Assembly: GCF_016907955.1 (NCBI RefSeq) | Contig: NZ_JAFBCX010000002.1 | Span: 372,001-436,000 of the forward strand | Length of the DNA: 64,000 nucleotides | Direction of reading: 5' to 3' | From: Lentzea nigeriaca | GTDB lineage: Bacteria > Actinomycetota > Actinomycetes > Mycobacteriales > Pseudonocardiaceae | Position numbers and translations under genes: made by a program | The notes under the pieces: model-generated | Databases searched by the model: none | Seen by the model: the letters and a program-made list of their open reading frames with translations, nothing else | What the model was told of the DNA's origin: nothing | In this document: piece after piece, positions 52,222 to 60,669 of the stretch | Layout of the letters: each line of letters opens with the position of its first letter | Position numbering within the stretch: position 1 is the first letter of the stretch

Positions 52222-52950
52222 GTGACCGATCCGCTTGCTCCGCTGCTTTCGTTGCCCGGTGTGGCCGACGCCGCCAACGCGGCCAAGGACGCCGTCTTCC
52301 AGGTGCACCGTCATCGGGTGAACCTGCGCGGCTGGGCCACGACCGCGGCCGAGGCGTCCGTCCGCGCCGCCCGTGCGTCGGCGGCTCTGGAGGGCGGGCC
52401 GACCGAGATCCCGACGTCCGGTGAGGTCTCCGATCCCGTGCTGGCCGGGTCGTTGCGGGTCGCGGAGGCGCTCGGTGGTCTCGTCGGCACGTGGCAGCGC
52501 GCGCCGTTGCAGGCTCTCGCCCGCCTGCACGTCCTGGCCGCCGCGGACCTGGCGTCCGACCTCGGTCGCCCGCGGGTGTCCGAGGACGTGTCGCAACGGC
52601 TCGACCTGCTCGCGTCGCTCGTCACCGGCGGAACGTCCGTGCCGGCGCCGGTGCTCGTCGCGGTGGTGCACGGCGAACTGCTCGGCCTGGCACCCTTCGA
52701 GGTCGCCAACGGTGTGGTGGCGCGGGCGGCTTCCCGGCTGACGTCGATCTCCACCGGCCTCGACCCCAAGGGCCTCGGCGTGCCGGAGGTGGCTTGTTTG
52801 AGGAGGGCCTCCGAGTACGAGGCCGCGTCCGTGGCGTTCGCCTCCGGGACGCTGGAGGGCCTCGCTCAGTGGATCCTGTTCGTGTGCTCGGCGTTGGAGG
52901 CGGGCGCCCGCGAGGCGCGCAGCATCGCGGACGCCGCGCTCACCGGGTGA
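52222..52950 (+). CDS. Fic-like protein lacking the catalytic histidine
   Basis: A 242-residue all-helical protein. SAALEGG (53-59) resembles the S-x-x-IEG inhibitory/N-terminal helix of Fic proteins, and LGLAPFEVANGVVARA (155-170) aligns with the Fic core HPFxDGNGRxxR but has Ala157 for the catalytic His, and Val for the Arg. The fold is thus present without AMP-transferase residues. TACTCT eight bases before GTG 52222 suggests a leaderless mRNA. It lies divergent from acsA and is commonly seen there in actinobacteria; role unknown. Confidence 0.68.
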   Translation: MTDPLAPLLSLPGVADAANAAKDAVFQVHRHRVNLRGWATTAAEASVRAARASAALEGGPTEIPTSGEVSDPVLAGSLRVAEALGGLVGTWQRAPLQALARLHVLAAADLASDLGRPRVSEDVSQRLDLLASLVTGGTSVPAPVLVAVVHGELLGLAPFEVANGVVARAASRLTSISTGLDPKGLGVPEVACLRRASEYEAASVAFASGTLEGLAQWILFVCSALEAGAREARSIADAALTG

Positions 52951-54040
52951 TCTCTGCCAGGACCTCGGCCGCCCTGATCGCGTCCTCGTCGGTCACGTAG
53001 AGCGGCGCGAAGCCGAACCTGAGGACGTCCGGCGGCCGGTGGTCGCCGATGACGCCGCGCGCGATCAGCTCGTCCATCACGGCCTTGGCGTCCGGGCAGC
53101 GCACCGAGATCTGGTTGCCGCGGACCTCGGGCGTGATCACTTCGAGGTTCGTGAGCTTCTCGACGTGCTCGCGGAACAACGCGGTCAGCTTGAGGCCCCG
53201 CTGCCGCAGCTCGGCGAGGTCGACGTCGTCCCACACGTCCAGCGCGGCGTCGAGCGCCAGCATCGACAGGATGTCCGGCGTGCCGACCCGTGCCCGGACG
53301 ATGCCGGGGTCCGGCTCGTAGCTCGGCGCCATGGCGAACGGCTCGCGGTGCCCGTTCCAGCCGGAGAGCGGGTTCTCGAAACCCGCCTGCTTCTCGTGCG
53401 GCACGTAGATGTACGCGGGCGAGCCCGGTCCGCCGTTGAGGAACTTGTAGGTGCAGCCGATCGCGAAGTCGACGTCCAGCGCGTCCAGCTCGATCGGCAG
53501 CACGCCCGCGCTGTGGCAGAGGTCCCAGACCACCTGCGCGCCGATCTCGTGCGCCTGCTCGGTGAGCGCCTTCATGTCGTTGAGCGCGCCGGTCCGGTAG
53601 TCGACGTGGTTGAGCAGCACCACGGCGGTCTCGTCGGTGAGGTCCAAAGAGGACGGATGGGCCGCCCGGATCTTCAGTCCCGCCAACGAGGCCGCGGACT
53701 GCGCGATGTAGCCGTCCGTCGGGAACGTCGACTCGTCGCACACGATCTCGGTGCGATCGGTGCCCTTCACCGCGCCCATCAACGCCTTGAAGACGTTGAC
53801 CGACGTCGAGTCGCCGACGACGACCTGCCCTTCGGCGGCCCCGATCAGCCTGCCGATCCGGTCACCGATCCGTTGCGGCGCCTCCCACCAGCCCTCGGAC
53901 CACGAGCGGATCAGCCGCGTGCCCCACTGGTGCTTCACGACCTCCTGCATCCGCTCGGCGACGTGCTTCGGCGGTGCGCCGAGCGAGTTGCCGTCGAGGT
54001 AGATGACGCCTTCTGGGATGTCGAACAGCTCACGCTTCAC
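52940..54040 (-). CDS. kynU: Kynureninase
   Basis: A 366-residue PLP enzyme that splits kynurenine into anthranilate and alanine. YLDGNSLGAPP starts the fold, WDLCHSAGVLPIELD holds the PLP-pyridine Asp, and IGCTYKFLNGGPG the Schiff-base Lys. GTG 54040 overlaps the dioxygenase stop (GTGA), so the two are coupled. A formamidase gene (kynB) is not in the window. It overlaps the convergent Fic-like gene by 11 bases. Confidence 0.95.
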   Translation of the reverse strand: MKRELFDIPEGVIYLDGNSLGAPPKHVAERMQEVVKHQWGTRLIRSWSEGWWEAPQRIGDRIGRLIGAAEGQVVVGDSTSVNVFKALMGAVKGTDRTEIVCDESTFPTDGYIAQSAASLAGLKIRAAHPSSLDLTDETAVVLLNHVDYRTGALNDMKALTEQAHEIGAQVVWDLCHSAGVLPIELDALDVDFAIGCTYKFLNGGPGSPAYIYVPHEKQAGFENPLSGWNGHREPFAMAPSYEPDPGIVRARVGTPDILSMLALDAALDVWDDVDLAELRQRGLKLTALFREHVEKLTNLEVITPEVRGNQISVRCPDAKAVMDELIARGVIGDHRPPDVLRFGFAPLYVTDEDAIRAAEVLAEITR

Positions 54041-54852
54041 ACGTAGCTCCTGGCAGTCCACAGCTCGGGGAACACCGACCGTTGGGTGCGCTTCTCCAAC
54101 CAGGCAACACCTGCGGACCCGCCGGTGCCGACCTTCGCGCCCATCGAACGGCGGGTGGCGAGCAGGTGGTCGTAGCGCCAGCGCGCGAACTCCTCGGCGA
54201 TGTCGGTCAGCGCCTCGCCGAGCTCCAGCAGGTCGCGGTCGTCGCCGCGGTAGATCTCCGCCCACACCTGCTCGACCTCCGGCGACGCCTCGTAGGCCTT
54301 GGTGAGGTCGCGGTCGAGGACGCTCTGCGGAATGTCGAAACCGCGGCGCTTCAACGCGGCCAGCACGTCGTCGTAGAGCGACGGCTTGGACAGCGACTCC
54401 TCCAGCTGCGCGTGCATCGCCGGCACCGCCCGGTGCGGCACGAGCATCGACGCGGACTTCTCGCCGAGCAGGAACTCCATCTCGCGGTACATGCCCGACT
54501 GGAAGCCCGAGCCCTCGCCGAGCGCGTCGCGGAACGAGTTGAACTCGGTCGGCGTCATGCGCGCGATCGGCCGCCACGCCGCGGACAACGCCTGCAGGTG
54601 CAGATCAGACCTGCGCAGCGTGCGGACGGCAGCGCGGAGGTCATCGGCGCGGAGCTCGCTCTGGGCCTGCCGCCACTCGAAGCAGAGCAGTCCGAAGTAC
54701 AGCTCCATCACCTGCGTGATGACCAGGAACGACATCTCACGCGGATCTTTGGACCACTGCTGTTGAAGGGTGTGCAGCACCGACGCGTGCACGTAGTCCT
54801 CGTACGGCGTGGTGCCGCCGAAATCCAGCTTGGGGGACACGGGGCAGCTCAT
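54037..54852 (-). CDS. kynA: Tryptophan 2,3-dioxygenase
   Basis: A 271-residue haem dioxygenase opening the indole ring of L-tryptophan to N-formylkynurenine. YEDYVHASVLHTLQQQ and FRDALGEGSGFQSGMYREME are the family's substrate loops, and the distal HLLATRRSMGAKVGTGGSAG closes the active site. GAGGATTGAGGC before the ATG includes a ribosome site. First gene of the kynA-kynU operon. Confidence 0.95.
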   Translation of the reverse strand: MSCPVSPKLDFGGTTPYEDYVHASVLHTLQQQWSKDPREMSFLVITQVMELYFGLLCFEWRQAQSELRADDLRAAVRTLRRSDLHLQALSAAWRPIARMTPTEFNSFRDALGEGSGFQSGMYREMEFLLGEKSASMLVPHRAVPAMHAQLEESLSKPSLYDDVLAALKRRGFDIPQSVLDRDLTKAYEASPEVEQVWAEIYRGDDRDLLELGEALTDIAEEFARWRYDHLLATRRSMGAKVGTGGSAGVAWLEKRTQRSVFPELWTARSYV

Positions 54853-54957
54853 GCCTCAATCCTCGCTCGAACGGCCTCTCACCTGAATGGATGACGAAAG
54901 GCGTTCGCCCCGAACTTCTTTCAAACACAAAACAGATCGCGGGGTAGCTTTGCGTTC

Positions 54958-55398
54958 ATGCTGGACGACGTCGACAAGGCCCTGTTGGAGGCTCTCCAAG
55001 AGGACGCTCGCCTGTCGTACAACGAGCTCGCACGTCGCGTGCACGTCTCACCGCCGACGGTCGCCCAACGGGTCCGCCGCCTGGAGAACATGGGCGCGAT
55101 CACCGGCTATCGCGCCGTGGTCGACCCGACCGTCGTCGGGCGTCCGGTCGTCGCATTGGTGCGCATGAAGTGCTACGGCCCGAGGTGCATCACGGTCCAC
55201 CCGGAGCTGCTCGACGACGTCCCGGAGGTCGTCGAGGTGGTGCGGCTGACGGGGGAGATCTGCTCGGTGGTGAAGGTCGTCACGACGTCCATCCAGGAGC
55301 TGGAGCGGTTGCTGGTCCGGCTCGCGAGCCACGGAGAGACGTCGAGCGCGATGGTGCTGTCGACGCCGATCCCGTGGCGTCCTGTCCTACCCGGCTAG
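54958..55398 (+). CDS. Lrp/AsnC-family regulator
   Basis: A 146-residue regulator: helix-turn-helix (LSYNELARRVHVSPPTVAQRV, residues 20-40) and an AsnC ligand domain (VALVRMKCYG, then VVEVVRLTGEICSVVKVVTTSIQELERLL). It is divergent from kynA and probably controls it in response to tryptophan or kynurenine. TAGCTT seven bases before the ATG gives a leaderless start. The 3' end overlaps murQ by 12 bases. Confidence 0.92.
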   Translation: MLDDVDKALLEALQEDARLSYNELARRVHVSPPTVAQRVRRLENMGAITGYRAVVDPTVVGRPVVALVRMKCYGPRCITVHPELLDDVPEVVEVVRLTGEICSVVKVVTTSIQELERLLVRLASHGETSSAMVLSTPIPWRPVLPG

Positions 55399-56298
55399 GC
55401 GGTTCAACGCGTTGCGGACGTGGCCCTCCGTGTCCTCCAGGGCGGCGGCCGCACGTTCGGTCGGCACGCCCGACAGCAGGTGCACCAGCGCCACCTTGAG
55501 GTCGCCGGACGCTTCCGCCAGCGCCTGTTCGCAGTCGCCGACGGGCAGGCCGGTGGCCTCGTGCAGGATCCGGATCGTCCGGCCGCGCAGCTTGGCGTTG
55601 GTCGCCCGCATGCTGACCATCAGGTTCGAGTAGGTGCGGCCGAGCTTGATCATCACCGCGGTCGAGAACGATGTCAGCACCAGCTTCTGTGCCGAGCCCG
55701 CCTTCATCCTGGTCGAGCCGGCGATCGCCTCCGGGCCCGTGTTCAGCGCGACCAGGACGTCCGGGGTGAACGGCACCGACGCGTTGTTCGACACCAGCAC
55801 GGTGTGGGCGCCAAGCGCTTGCGCCTCTTCCAAAGCACCGATCACGAACGGCGTGCGTCCGGACGCCGTGATGCCGACGACCACGTCCGTCGCGGTCGCC
55901 GCACGACGGATCTGCGCGGCGGCGGAGTGGTCCTCGACCTCCTCGACCGCGCGGACGAGGGCCTCGGAGCCACCGGCGTGGTGGGCGACGAACCAGTCGG
56001 CGGGAGCGTTGAACGTCGGCACCAGCTCGGCGGCGTCCAGCGTCGCCAGACGGCCCGAGGTGCCCGCGCCGACGTAGTGGACGCGCCCGCCCGACCTGAT
56101 CGCGGTGACGCCCAGGTCGACCGCGCGGGCCAGCTCCGGCAGTGCCTCGGCGACGGCGGACGGGACGGTGCGGTCCTCGTCGTTGATCATCCGCAGCACG
56201 TCGATCGTGGGGACCCGGTCGATGTCCGTGGTGCGAGGGTTCCGTTGTTCGGTCGGAGATTCCACGCGCACCACCACACCGTTCCGGGGGGAGATCAT
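55387..56298 (-). CDS. murQ: N-acetylmuramic acid 6-phosphate etherase
   Basis: A 303-residue SIS-domain enzyme that cleaves the lactyl ether of MurNAc-6-P to give GlcNAc-6-P. TDIDRVPTIDVLRMINDED starts the fold; VGAGTSGRLATLDAAEL and VVGITASGRTPFVIGAL are SIS loops, and NTGPEAIAGSTRMKAGSAQK is the etherase signature. ATG 56298 overlaps the regulator stop as ATGA. In the murQ-murR module MurQ is the only dedicated step of MurNAc recovery. Confidence 0.96.
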   Translation of the reverse strand: MISPRNGVVVRVESPTEQRNPRTTDIDRVPTIDVLRMINDEDRTVPSAVAEALPELARAVDLGVTAIRSGGRVHYVGAGTSGRLATLDAAELVPTFNAPADWFVAHHAGGSEALVRAVEEVEDHSAAAQIRRAATATDVVVGITASGRTPFVIGALEEAQALGAHTVLVSNNASVPFTPDVLVALNTGPEAIAGSTRMKAGSAQKLVLTSFSTAVMIKLGRTYSNLMVSMRATNAKLRGRTIRILHEATGLPVGDCEQALAEASGDLKVALVHLLSGVPTERAAAALEDTEGHVRNALNRLAG

Positions 56299-57215
56299 TT
56301 AGTCGTCTCCCGAGGCCGTCGGCGGCCGTCTGGTCTCGCACCGAGCCGGTGACCGGACACCGCTTCGTAGGTCGCTTCCAGGGCGGTCTTCGCCGTGTCC
56401 ACGTGGTGCTGGGCGACGCCGATGAACAGGCAGTCGATCACGGTGAGCTGCGCGATGCGACTCGCCATGGCGCCGGAGCGGAACGTGGTCTCGCGCGCGG
56501 CCGTGGTCAGCACGAGGTCGGCGACCTCGGTGATCGGGGAGCGCGGGAAGTTCGTCAGCGCGACGGTCGTGGCGCCCGCCTCCTTGGCCACCCGCAGCGC
56601 CTCGACGGTCTCCACGGTCGAGCCGGTGTGCGAGATGCCGACAGCGACGTCCTCGTCGGTCAGCACGGCGGCGGAGGTCAGCGCGATGTGCGTGTCGTTC
56701 CACGCGAAGCAGGTGCGGCCGATGCGGTGCAGCTTCTGCTGCAGGTCGAACGCGACGAACGCCGAGGCGCCGAAGCCGTAGACGTCGACGCGCCGGGCGC
56801 CCGCGACGGCCTGAACCACTCGGTCGAGTGACTCGATGTCGAGCTGCTCGGCGGTCTCCTCGACGGCGCGGGCGTCGGCGAACGCGACCTTGCCGACGAC
56901 CTGGCGCAGGTCGTCGCCCGGCCCGATGTCGCCGCCCATGTCGTGGTTGGCACGGGCGGCGCTGCGGGCGGTGTCGGCGGCGAGCGCGATGCGCAGCTCC
57001 GGGTACCCGCCGACGCCGATGGCCTTGCAGAACCGCGTCACCGTCGTCTCACTGGTGCCCGCCTGCTCGGCGACCTCGGTGATGCTGCGGTGCGCGACCG
57101 ACGCCGGGTTCTCCAGCACCACCTTCGCGACGCGCTGCTCGGCGCGCGCGAGACCCGGCAGCAAGGACCGGATCTTCACCAGCGGACTGGACTCGGCACT
57201 GCTCTCAGTGGACAC
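56295..57215 (-). CDS. murR: MurR/RpiR-family regulator
   Basis: A 306-residue regulator. An N-terminal HTH_6 domain (SVAHRSITEVAEQAGTSETTVTRFCK) is followed by a SIS sugar-phosphate sensing domain (VDVYGFGASAFVAFDLQQKL, GISHTGSTVETVEALRVAKE). Coupled to murQ by ATGA, as in B. subtilis murQ-murR. MurNAc-6-P is the expected inducer. TAAGTT six bases before GTG 57215 suggests a leaderless mRNA. Confidence 0.92.
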   Translation of the reverse strand: MSTESSAESSPLVKIRSLLPGLARAEQRVAKVVLENPASVAHRSITEVAEQAGTSETTVTRFCKAIGVGGYPELRIALAADTARSAARANHDMGGDIGPGDDLRQVVGKVAFADARAVEETAEQLDIESLDRVVQAVAGARRVDVYGFGASAFVAFDLQQKLHRIGRTCFAWNDTHIALTSAAVLTDEDVAVGISHTGSTVETVEALRVAKEAGATTVALTNFPRSPITEVADLVLTTAARETTFRSGAMASRIAQLTVIDCLFIGVAQHHVDTAKTALEATYEAVSGHRLGARPDGRRRPRETTK

Positions 57216-57264
57216 GTGGGAAACTTACTAACCGCCACTGCGAGGGTCAACGGAGTGTGTGGCC

Positions 57265-57309
57265 AACTCACCCCAAGTGTGTCCAAAAGTCACCCGATGA
57301 GGGTGAGTT
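57265..57309. promoter_or_regulatory. 9-bp inverted repeat upstream of murR
   Basis: AACTCACCC (57265-57273) and GGGTGAGTT (57301-57309) flank 27 bases, 50 bases before murR and just past the AhpD-like stop. It may be an autoregulatory MurR operator or a weak long-loop terminator for the AhpD-like gene. Confidence 0.35.
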
Positions 57310-57321
57310 CGGCGCGGCATG

Positions 57322-57768
57322 TCACCGAACGTCGGGCACCTTTCGGGTGGACACCGCGATCCGGTTCCATGAGTTGATGGTGAAGATCAGCGCGATGAGC
57401 TGGGCGAGCTCCTTCTCGTCGAAGTGCTTCGCCACACGCTCGTAGACCTCGTCGCTGACGTACTCGTGGCTGCTCAGGACCGTGATGGCCTCGGTCAGCA
57501 GCAGCGCGGCCTGCTCCTTCTCGGTGTAGAGGTCGCCCGCCTCCTGCCACGCGTTGAGCAGGTAGATGCGTGCCTCGGTCTCACCACCCTTCCGGGCGTC
57601 GACCGTGTGCATGTTGAGGCAGTAGGCGCAGTGGTTCAGCTGGGAGGCGCGGATCTTGACCAGCTCGGCCAGCTGCGGGTCGATGCCCTCGCTGGCGGCG
57701 GCGTCGAGAGCGATCATGGCGCGGTAGACCTTCGGAGCGTTCTTGGCGAGGTCGATGCGGTTCGTCAT
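57322..57768 (-). CDS. AhpD-like carboxymuconolactone decarboxylase family protein
   Basis: A 148-residue alkylhydroperoxidase-core protein. SQLNHCAYCLNMHTVDARK has the CxxC and the following His of AhpD, residues typical of peroxidase or disulfide reductase activity. Function beyond that is open. TAGGTT seven bases before the ATG gives a leaderless start. Divergent from the MocR regulator, which is likely to control it. Confidence 0.85.
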   Translation of the reverse strand: MTNRIDLAKNAPKVYRAMIALDAAASEGIDPQLAELVKIRASQLNHCAYCLNMHTVDARKGGETEARIYLLNAWQEAGDLYTEKEQAALLLTEAITVLSSHEYVSDEVYERVAKHFDEKELAQLIALIFTINSWNRIAVSTRKVPDVR

Positions 57769-57789
57769 GTCGACAAACCTATGGCGCCG

Positions 57790-57836
57790 ATTGGCCCGAG
57801 GCGTGGTGCAATTCGGTCGTGGAATCGTGGGCCAAT
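57790..57836. promoter_or_regulatory. Inverted repeat straddling the MocR start
   Basis: ATTGGCCC (57790-57797) and GGGCCAAT (57829-57836), 31 bases apart and on either side of GTG 57819. MocR regulators often use separated operator half-sites in their own divergent promoters. Candidate only. Confidence 0.4.
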
Positions 57837-59156
57837 CTTGACTTCCACCTCGACCTGTCCGGTCCGGGTGGCCTGCGGCAGCGGTTGACGGCGTCGCTGC
57901 GCGAAGCAGTCCGTTCGGCGCGCCTGCCTCCCGGGACCCGGCTGCCCGCCTCACGGTCGTTGGCCGCCGATCTCGGGATCGCGCGGAACACCGTCGCCGA
58001 GGCGTACGCCGAGCTGGTCGCCGAAGGCTGGCTGACCGCGCGGCAGGGCTCGGGAACCGTTGTCGCGCAGCGGGTGGCGCCTCCACCGCCGGTGAAGCGC
58101 CCGGCGCCCGGCTCGGACGTGCGGTTCGACCTGACGGTGTCGACGCCGGACATCACCGAGTTCCCCCGCGCGGAGTGGGTCCGCTCGACGCGCCGGGCGT
58201 TGATGGCGGCACCGTCGGAGGCGTTCGGGCCGGGAGATCCGCAGGGGCGGATCGAGCTGCGGACGGCGTTGGCCGAATACCTGGCGCGGGCACGCGGTGT
58301 GCGGGCCGATCCCGAGCGGATCGTGGTGTGTTCGGGTTTCGCGGACGCCATCCGGATGTTCGACCGGCTGCTGAAGCCGCCGGTCCTCGTCGAGGAGTAC
58401 GGGCTGGACTTCCACCGGTCGTTGTGGAAGGCCACGGTGCCGTTGCCCGTCGACGACCACGGCGCGAACACCGAGCAGTTGCCCGATGACCGTCGTGCGT
58501 GCGTGCTGACGCCGGCGCACCAGTTCCCGTTGGGCGGTCCGCTGCACCCACGGCGGCGCGCGTCGGCGGTGGAGTGGGCACGGCGCGTGGGCGGCCTTGT
58601 GCTGGAGGACGACTACGACGGCGAGTTCCGCTACGACCGGCAGCCCGTCGGGGCGGTGCAGGGCCTGGATCCGGAGCACGTGGCGTATCTCGGCACGTCC
58701 AGCAAGGCGTTGTCGCCGGCGTTGCGGATCGCGTGGATGGTGCTGCCGGACCGGTTCGTCGACCCGATCCTGGCGTTGAAGACCGATCGCGAGCAGTACA
58801 TCAGCATGCTCGACCAGCTGACGTTGGCGGACTTCCTCGCATGCGGGGCGTACGACAGCCATGTGCGGCGGATGCGGTTGAAGTACCAACGGCGGCGTGA
58901 CCGGCTCGTGGAAGCCGTCTCGCCGTACGCGGAGATCTCCGGCATCGCGGCCGGGATGCACGCTGTGCTCGACACCCCGCACGAAACCGCCATCGTGCAG
59001 ACGGCTCGTCAGCGTGGGATCGAAGTCAATCCTCTCTCGCGGTTCCGACACGAGAACAGCGACGACGACCGCACGGGGATCGTCGTGAGCTTCGGAGCGC
59101 CCGCGTTTCCGCGGGCGCTCCCTGCGTTCACGGAGGTGCTAGCGGCGTGCCAATGA
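57819..59156 (+). CDS. MocR/PdxR-type PLP-dependent GntR regulator
   Basis: A 445-residue fusion of a GntR winged helix (about residues 15-80; GTRLPASRSLAADLGIARNT) and an aminotransferase-like domain (LVLEDDYDGEFRY, YLGTSSKALSPALRIAWMV with the PLP Lys). MocR proteins sense PLP or amino acids. It diverges from the AhpD-like gene. It is not next to PLP biosynthesis genes, so PdxR function is unsupported. Confidence 0.88.
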   Translation: MESWANLDFHLDLSGPGGLRQRLTASLREAVRSARLPPGTRLPASRSLAADLGIARNTVAEAYAELVAEGWLTARQGSGTVVAQRVAPPPPVKRPAPGSDVRFDLTVSTPDITEFPRAEWVRSTRRALMAAPSEAFGPGDPQGRIELRTALAEYLARARGVRADPERIVVCSGFADAIRMFDRLLKPPVLVEEYGLDFHRSLWKATVPLPVDDHGANTEQLPDDRRACVLTPAHQFPLGGPLHPRRRASAVEWARRVGGLVLEDDYDGEFRYDRQPVGAVQGLDPEHVAYLGTSSKALSPALRIAWMVLPDRFVDPILALKTDREQYISMLDQLTLADFLACGAYDSHVRRMRLKYQRRRDRLVEAVSPYAEISGIAAGMHAVLDTPHETAIVQTARQRGIEVNPLSRFRHENSDDDRTGIVVSFGAPAFPRALPAFTEVLAACQ

Positions 59157-60662
59157 CCAGCCTTCGGCCGTGACGTCGCCGCGTGCGTGGACGTAGACGC
59201 CACGGCCGTTGTACTGGCCCGCCTTGGTGTAGACGAACCGGGACTTCTTCGGCTCGGTGGCGACCCATCGGCGTTCAGTGGTGGTGATCGTGCGGACGTC
59301 CTGCCACTGCGTGCCGTCCCACTGCTGGATGGTCAGCTTGTCGCCCTTGTCGACGTCGACGAAGACCTCGACCGGGCGTTCCGCGGTGAGGGTTCCGCCG
59401 GAAGTCGTTGCGCGCCACTGCTTTCCGTGCGACTTGACCGCGAGCGCGTTGGCCAGTCCGTCGGCGACGACCCGGCGGGCGGGGTTCACGCTGCCCCAGT
59501 CACGCGACGGGTGCACGCGGTTGGTCAGCAGGATCGCGATCGACCGCGAGGACTTGTCGATCACGAACGACGTGCCGGTGTAGCCGGTGTGGCCCGCGGT
59601 GCCCTTGCTGCTCAGCGCACCCATGTACCAGCGCTGGTCGAGTTCGAAGCCGAGTCCGTGGGCATTGTCCGGGAACTGCTGGTTGAAGTTCGTGAGCATC
59701 AGCTCGACGGAGTGCTCGGTGAGGATCCGGCGGCCCTGGTAGGTGCCGCCGTTGAGGATCGTCTGGCCGAGGACGGCGAGGTCTCTGGCGGTGCCGAAGA
59801 CGCCAGCGTGGCCGGCGACTCCTCCGAGGGACCACGCGTTCTCGTCGTGCACCTCACCGCGGATCATGCCGCGTGGCGGTGCGGACTGGAACTCCGTTGC
59901 GGCGGTGCGATTCTTGGCTTTCGGGTTGTAACCGGTGTCCTTCATGCCGAGCGGCTTGGTGATGCCGTCTCGCACGGCGTCGTCGAGGCGCTTCCCGCTG
60001 ACCTTGTGGACGAGCTCGCCGAGCGTGATCAGGTTGAGGTCGGAGTACATGTAGGTGGTGCCGGGCGTGGACTTCGGCTTCACGTCCATCACGGCTTTGA
60101 TGCGCGACGGGACGTCCGGGTACAGCTTCCACAACGCGATGAACGGTTCGAGGCCGCTCGTGTGTGTGAGGAGCTGCTTGACGGTGATGTTCTCCTTGCC
60201 GTTCACGCCGAACTCGGGCAGGTAGTGGGCGACCTTCTCGTCGATGTCGATCTTGTCGTTCTCGACCTGCTGGATCACGGCGATCGACGTGAAGAGCTTG
60301 GAGATCGAGGCGAAGTCGAAGATCGTGTCCCTCTGCATCGGGACGCGTTCTTCTTCTGGCAGCTGGGTTTGCTGGTCCTGGTAGAGAACGGCGTAGCCCG
60401 TGCGGTCGTGCGTGACGATCTTGCCGTCGTGCACGTACATCGTGACGGCGCCGGCGAAGAGAGGTTTGCCGTTGGCCTGGGGTTTGGTGAAGTCGCGGAC
60501 CTGGCGCAGGGCGGAGTTGATCGGGTCCGGGTCGAGGTTCGCCCAGTACGGGTTGGACTCGCGCAGCGTCGTCCACGGGTGCGCGAAACCGTCCTGGGGC
60601 TGGTCGAAGTGGCCGGGGACCGCGGCCGTCACGACGGCGACGGCCAGTGCGGGGATGAGCAT
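59139..60662 (-). CDS. Secreted serine hydrolase, beta-lactamase/AmiE-like
   Basis: A 507-residue exported protein with a short N-terminal hydrophobic signal. FDFASISKLFTSI is the SxxK catalytic motif of the class C beta-lactamase/DD-peptidase fold, TYMYSDLNLITLGEL the YxN motif, and GHTGYTGTSFV the HxG/KTG-equivalent. The C-terminal 80 residues form an added beta domain. In B. subtilis the homologue adjoining nagZ and namZ is AmiE, an N-acetylmuramyl-L-alanine amidase, so the same role is likely. GAGGA overlaps the namZ stop. Confidence 0.82.
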   Translation of the reverse strand: MLIPALAVAVVTAAVPGHFDQPQDGFAHPWTTLRESNPYWANLDPDPINSALRQVRDFTKPQANGKPLFAGAVTMYVHDGKIVTHDRTGYAVLYQDQQTQLPEEERVPMQRDTIFDFASISKLFTSIAVIQQVENDKIDIDEKVAHYLPEFGVNGKENITVKQLLTHTSGLEPFIALWKLYPDVPSRIKAVMDVKPKSTPGTTYMYSDLNLITLGELVHKVSGKRLDDAVRDGITKPLGMKDTGYNPKAKNRTAATEFQSAPPRGMIRGEVHDENAWSLGGVAGHAGVFGTARDLAVLGQTILNGGTYQGRRILTEHSVELMLTNFNQQFPDNAHGLGFELDQRWYMGALSSKGTAGHTGYTGTSFVIDKSSRSIAILLTNRVHPSRDWGSVNPARRVVADGLANALAVKSHGKQWRATTSGGTLTAERPVEVFVDVDKGDKLTIQQWDGTQWQDVRTITTTERRWVATEPKKSRFVYTKAGQYNGRGVYVHARGDVTAEGWSLARR

Positions 60663-60669
60663 GGCGTCC

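Noticed and set aside
57819..59156. PdxR controlling vitamin B6 synthesis
   Set aside because: No pdxS/pdxT genes adjoin; the divergent gene is AhpD-like.
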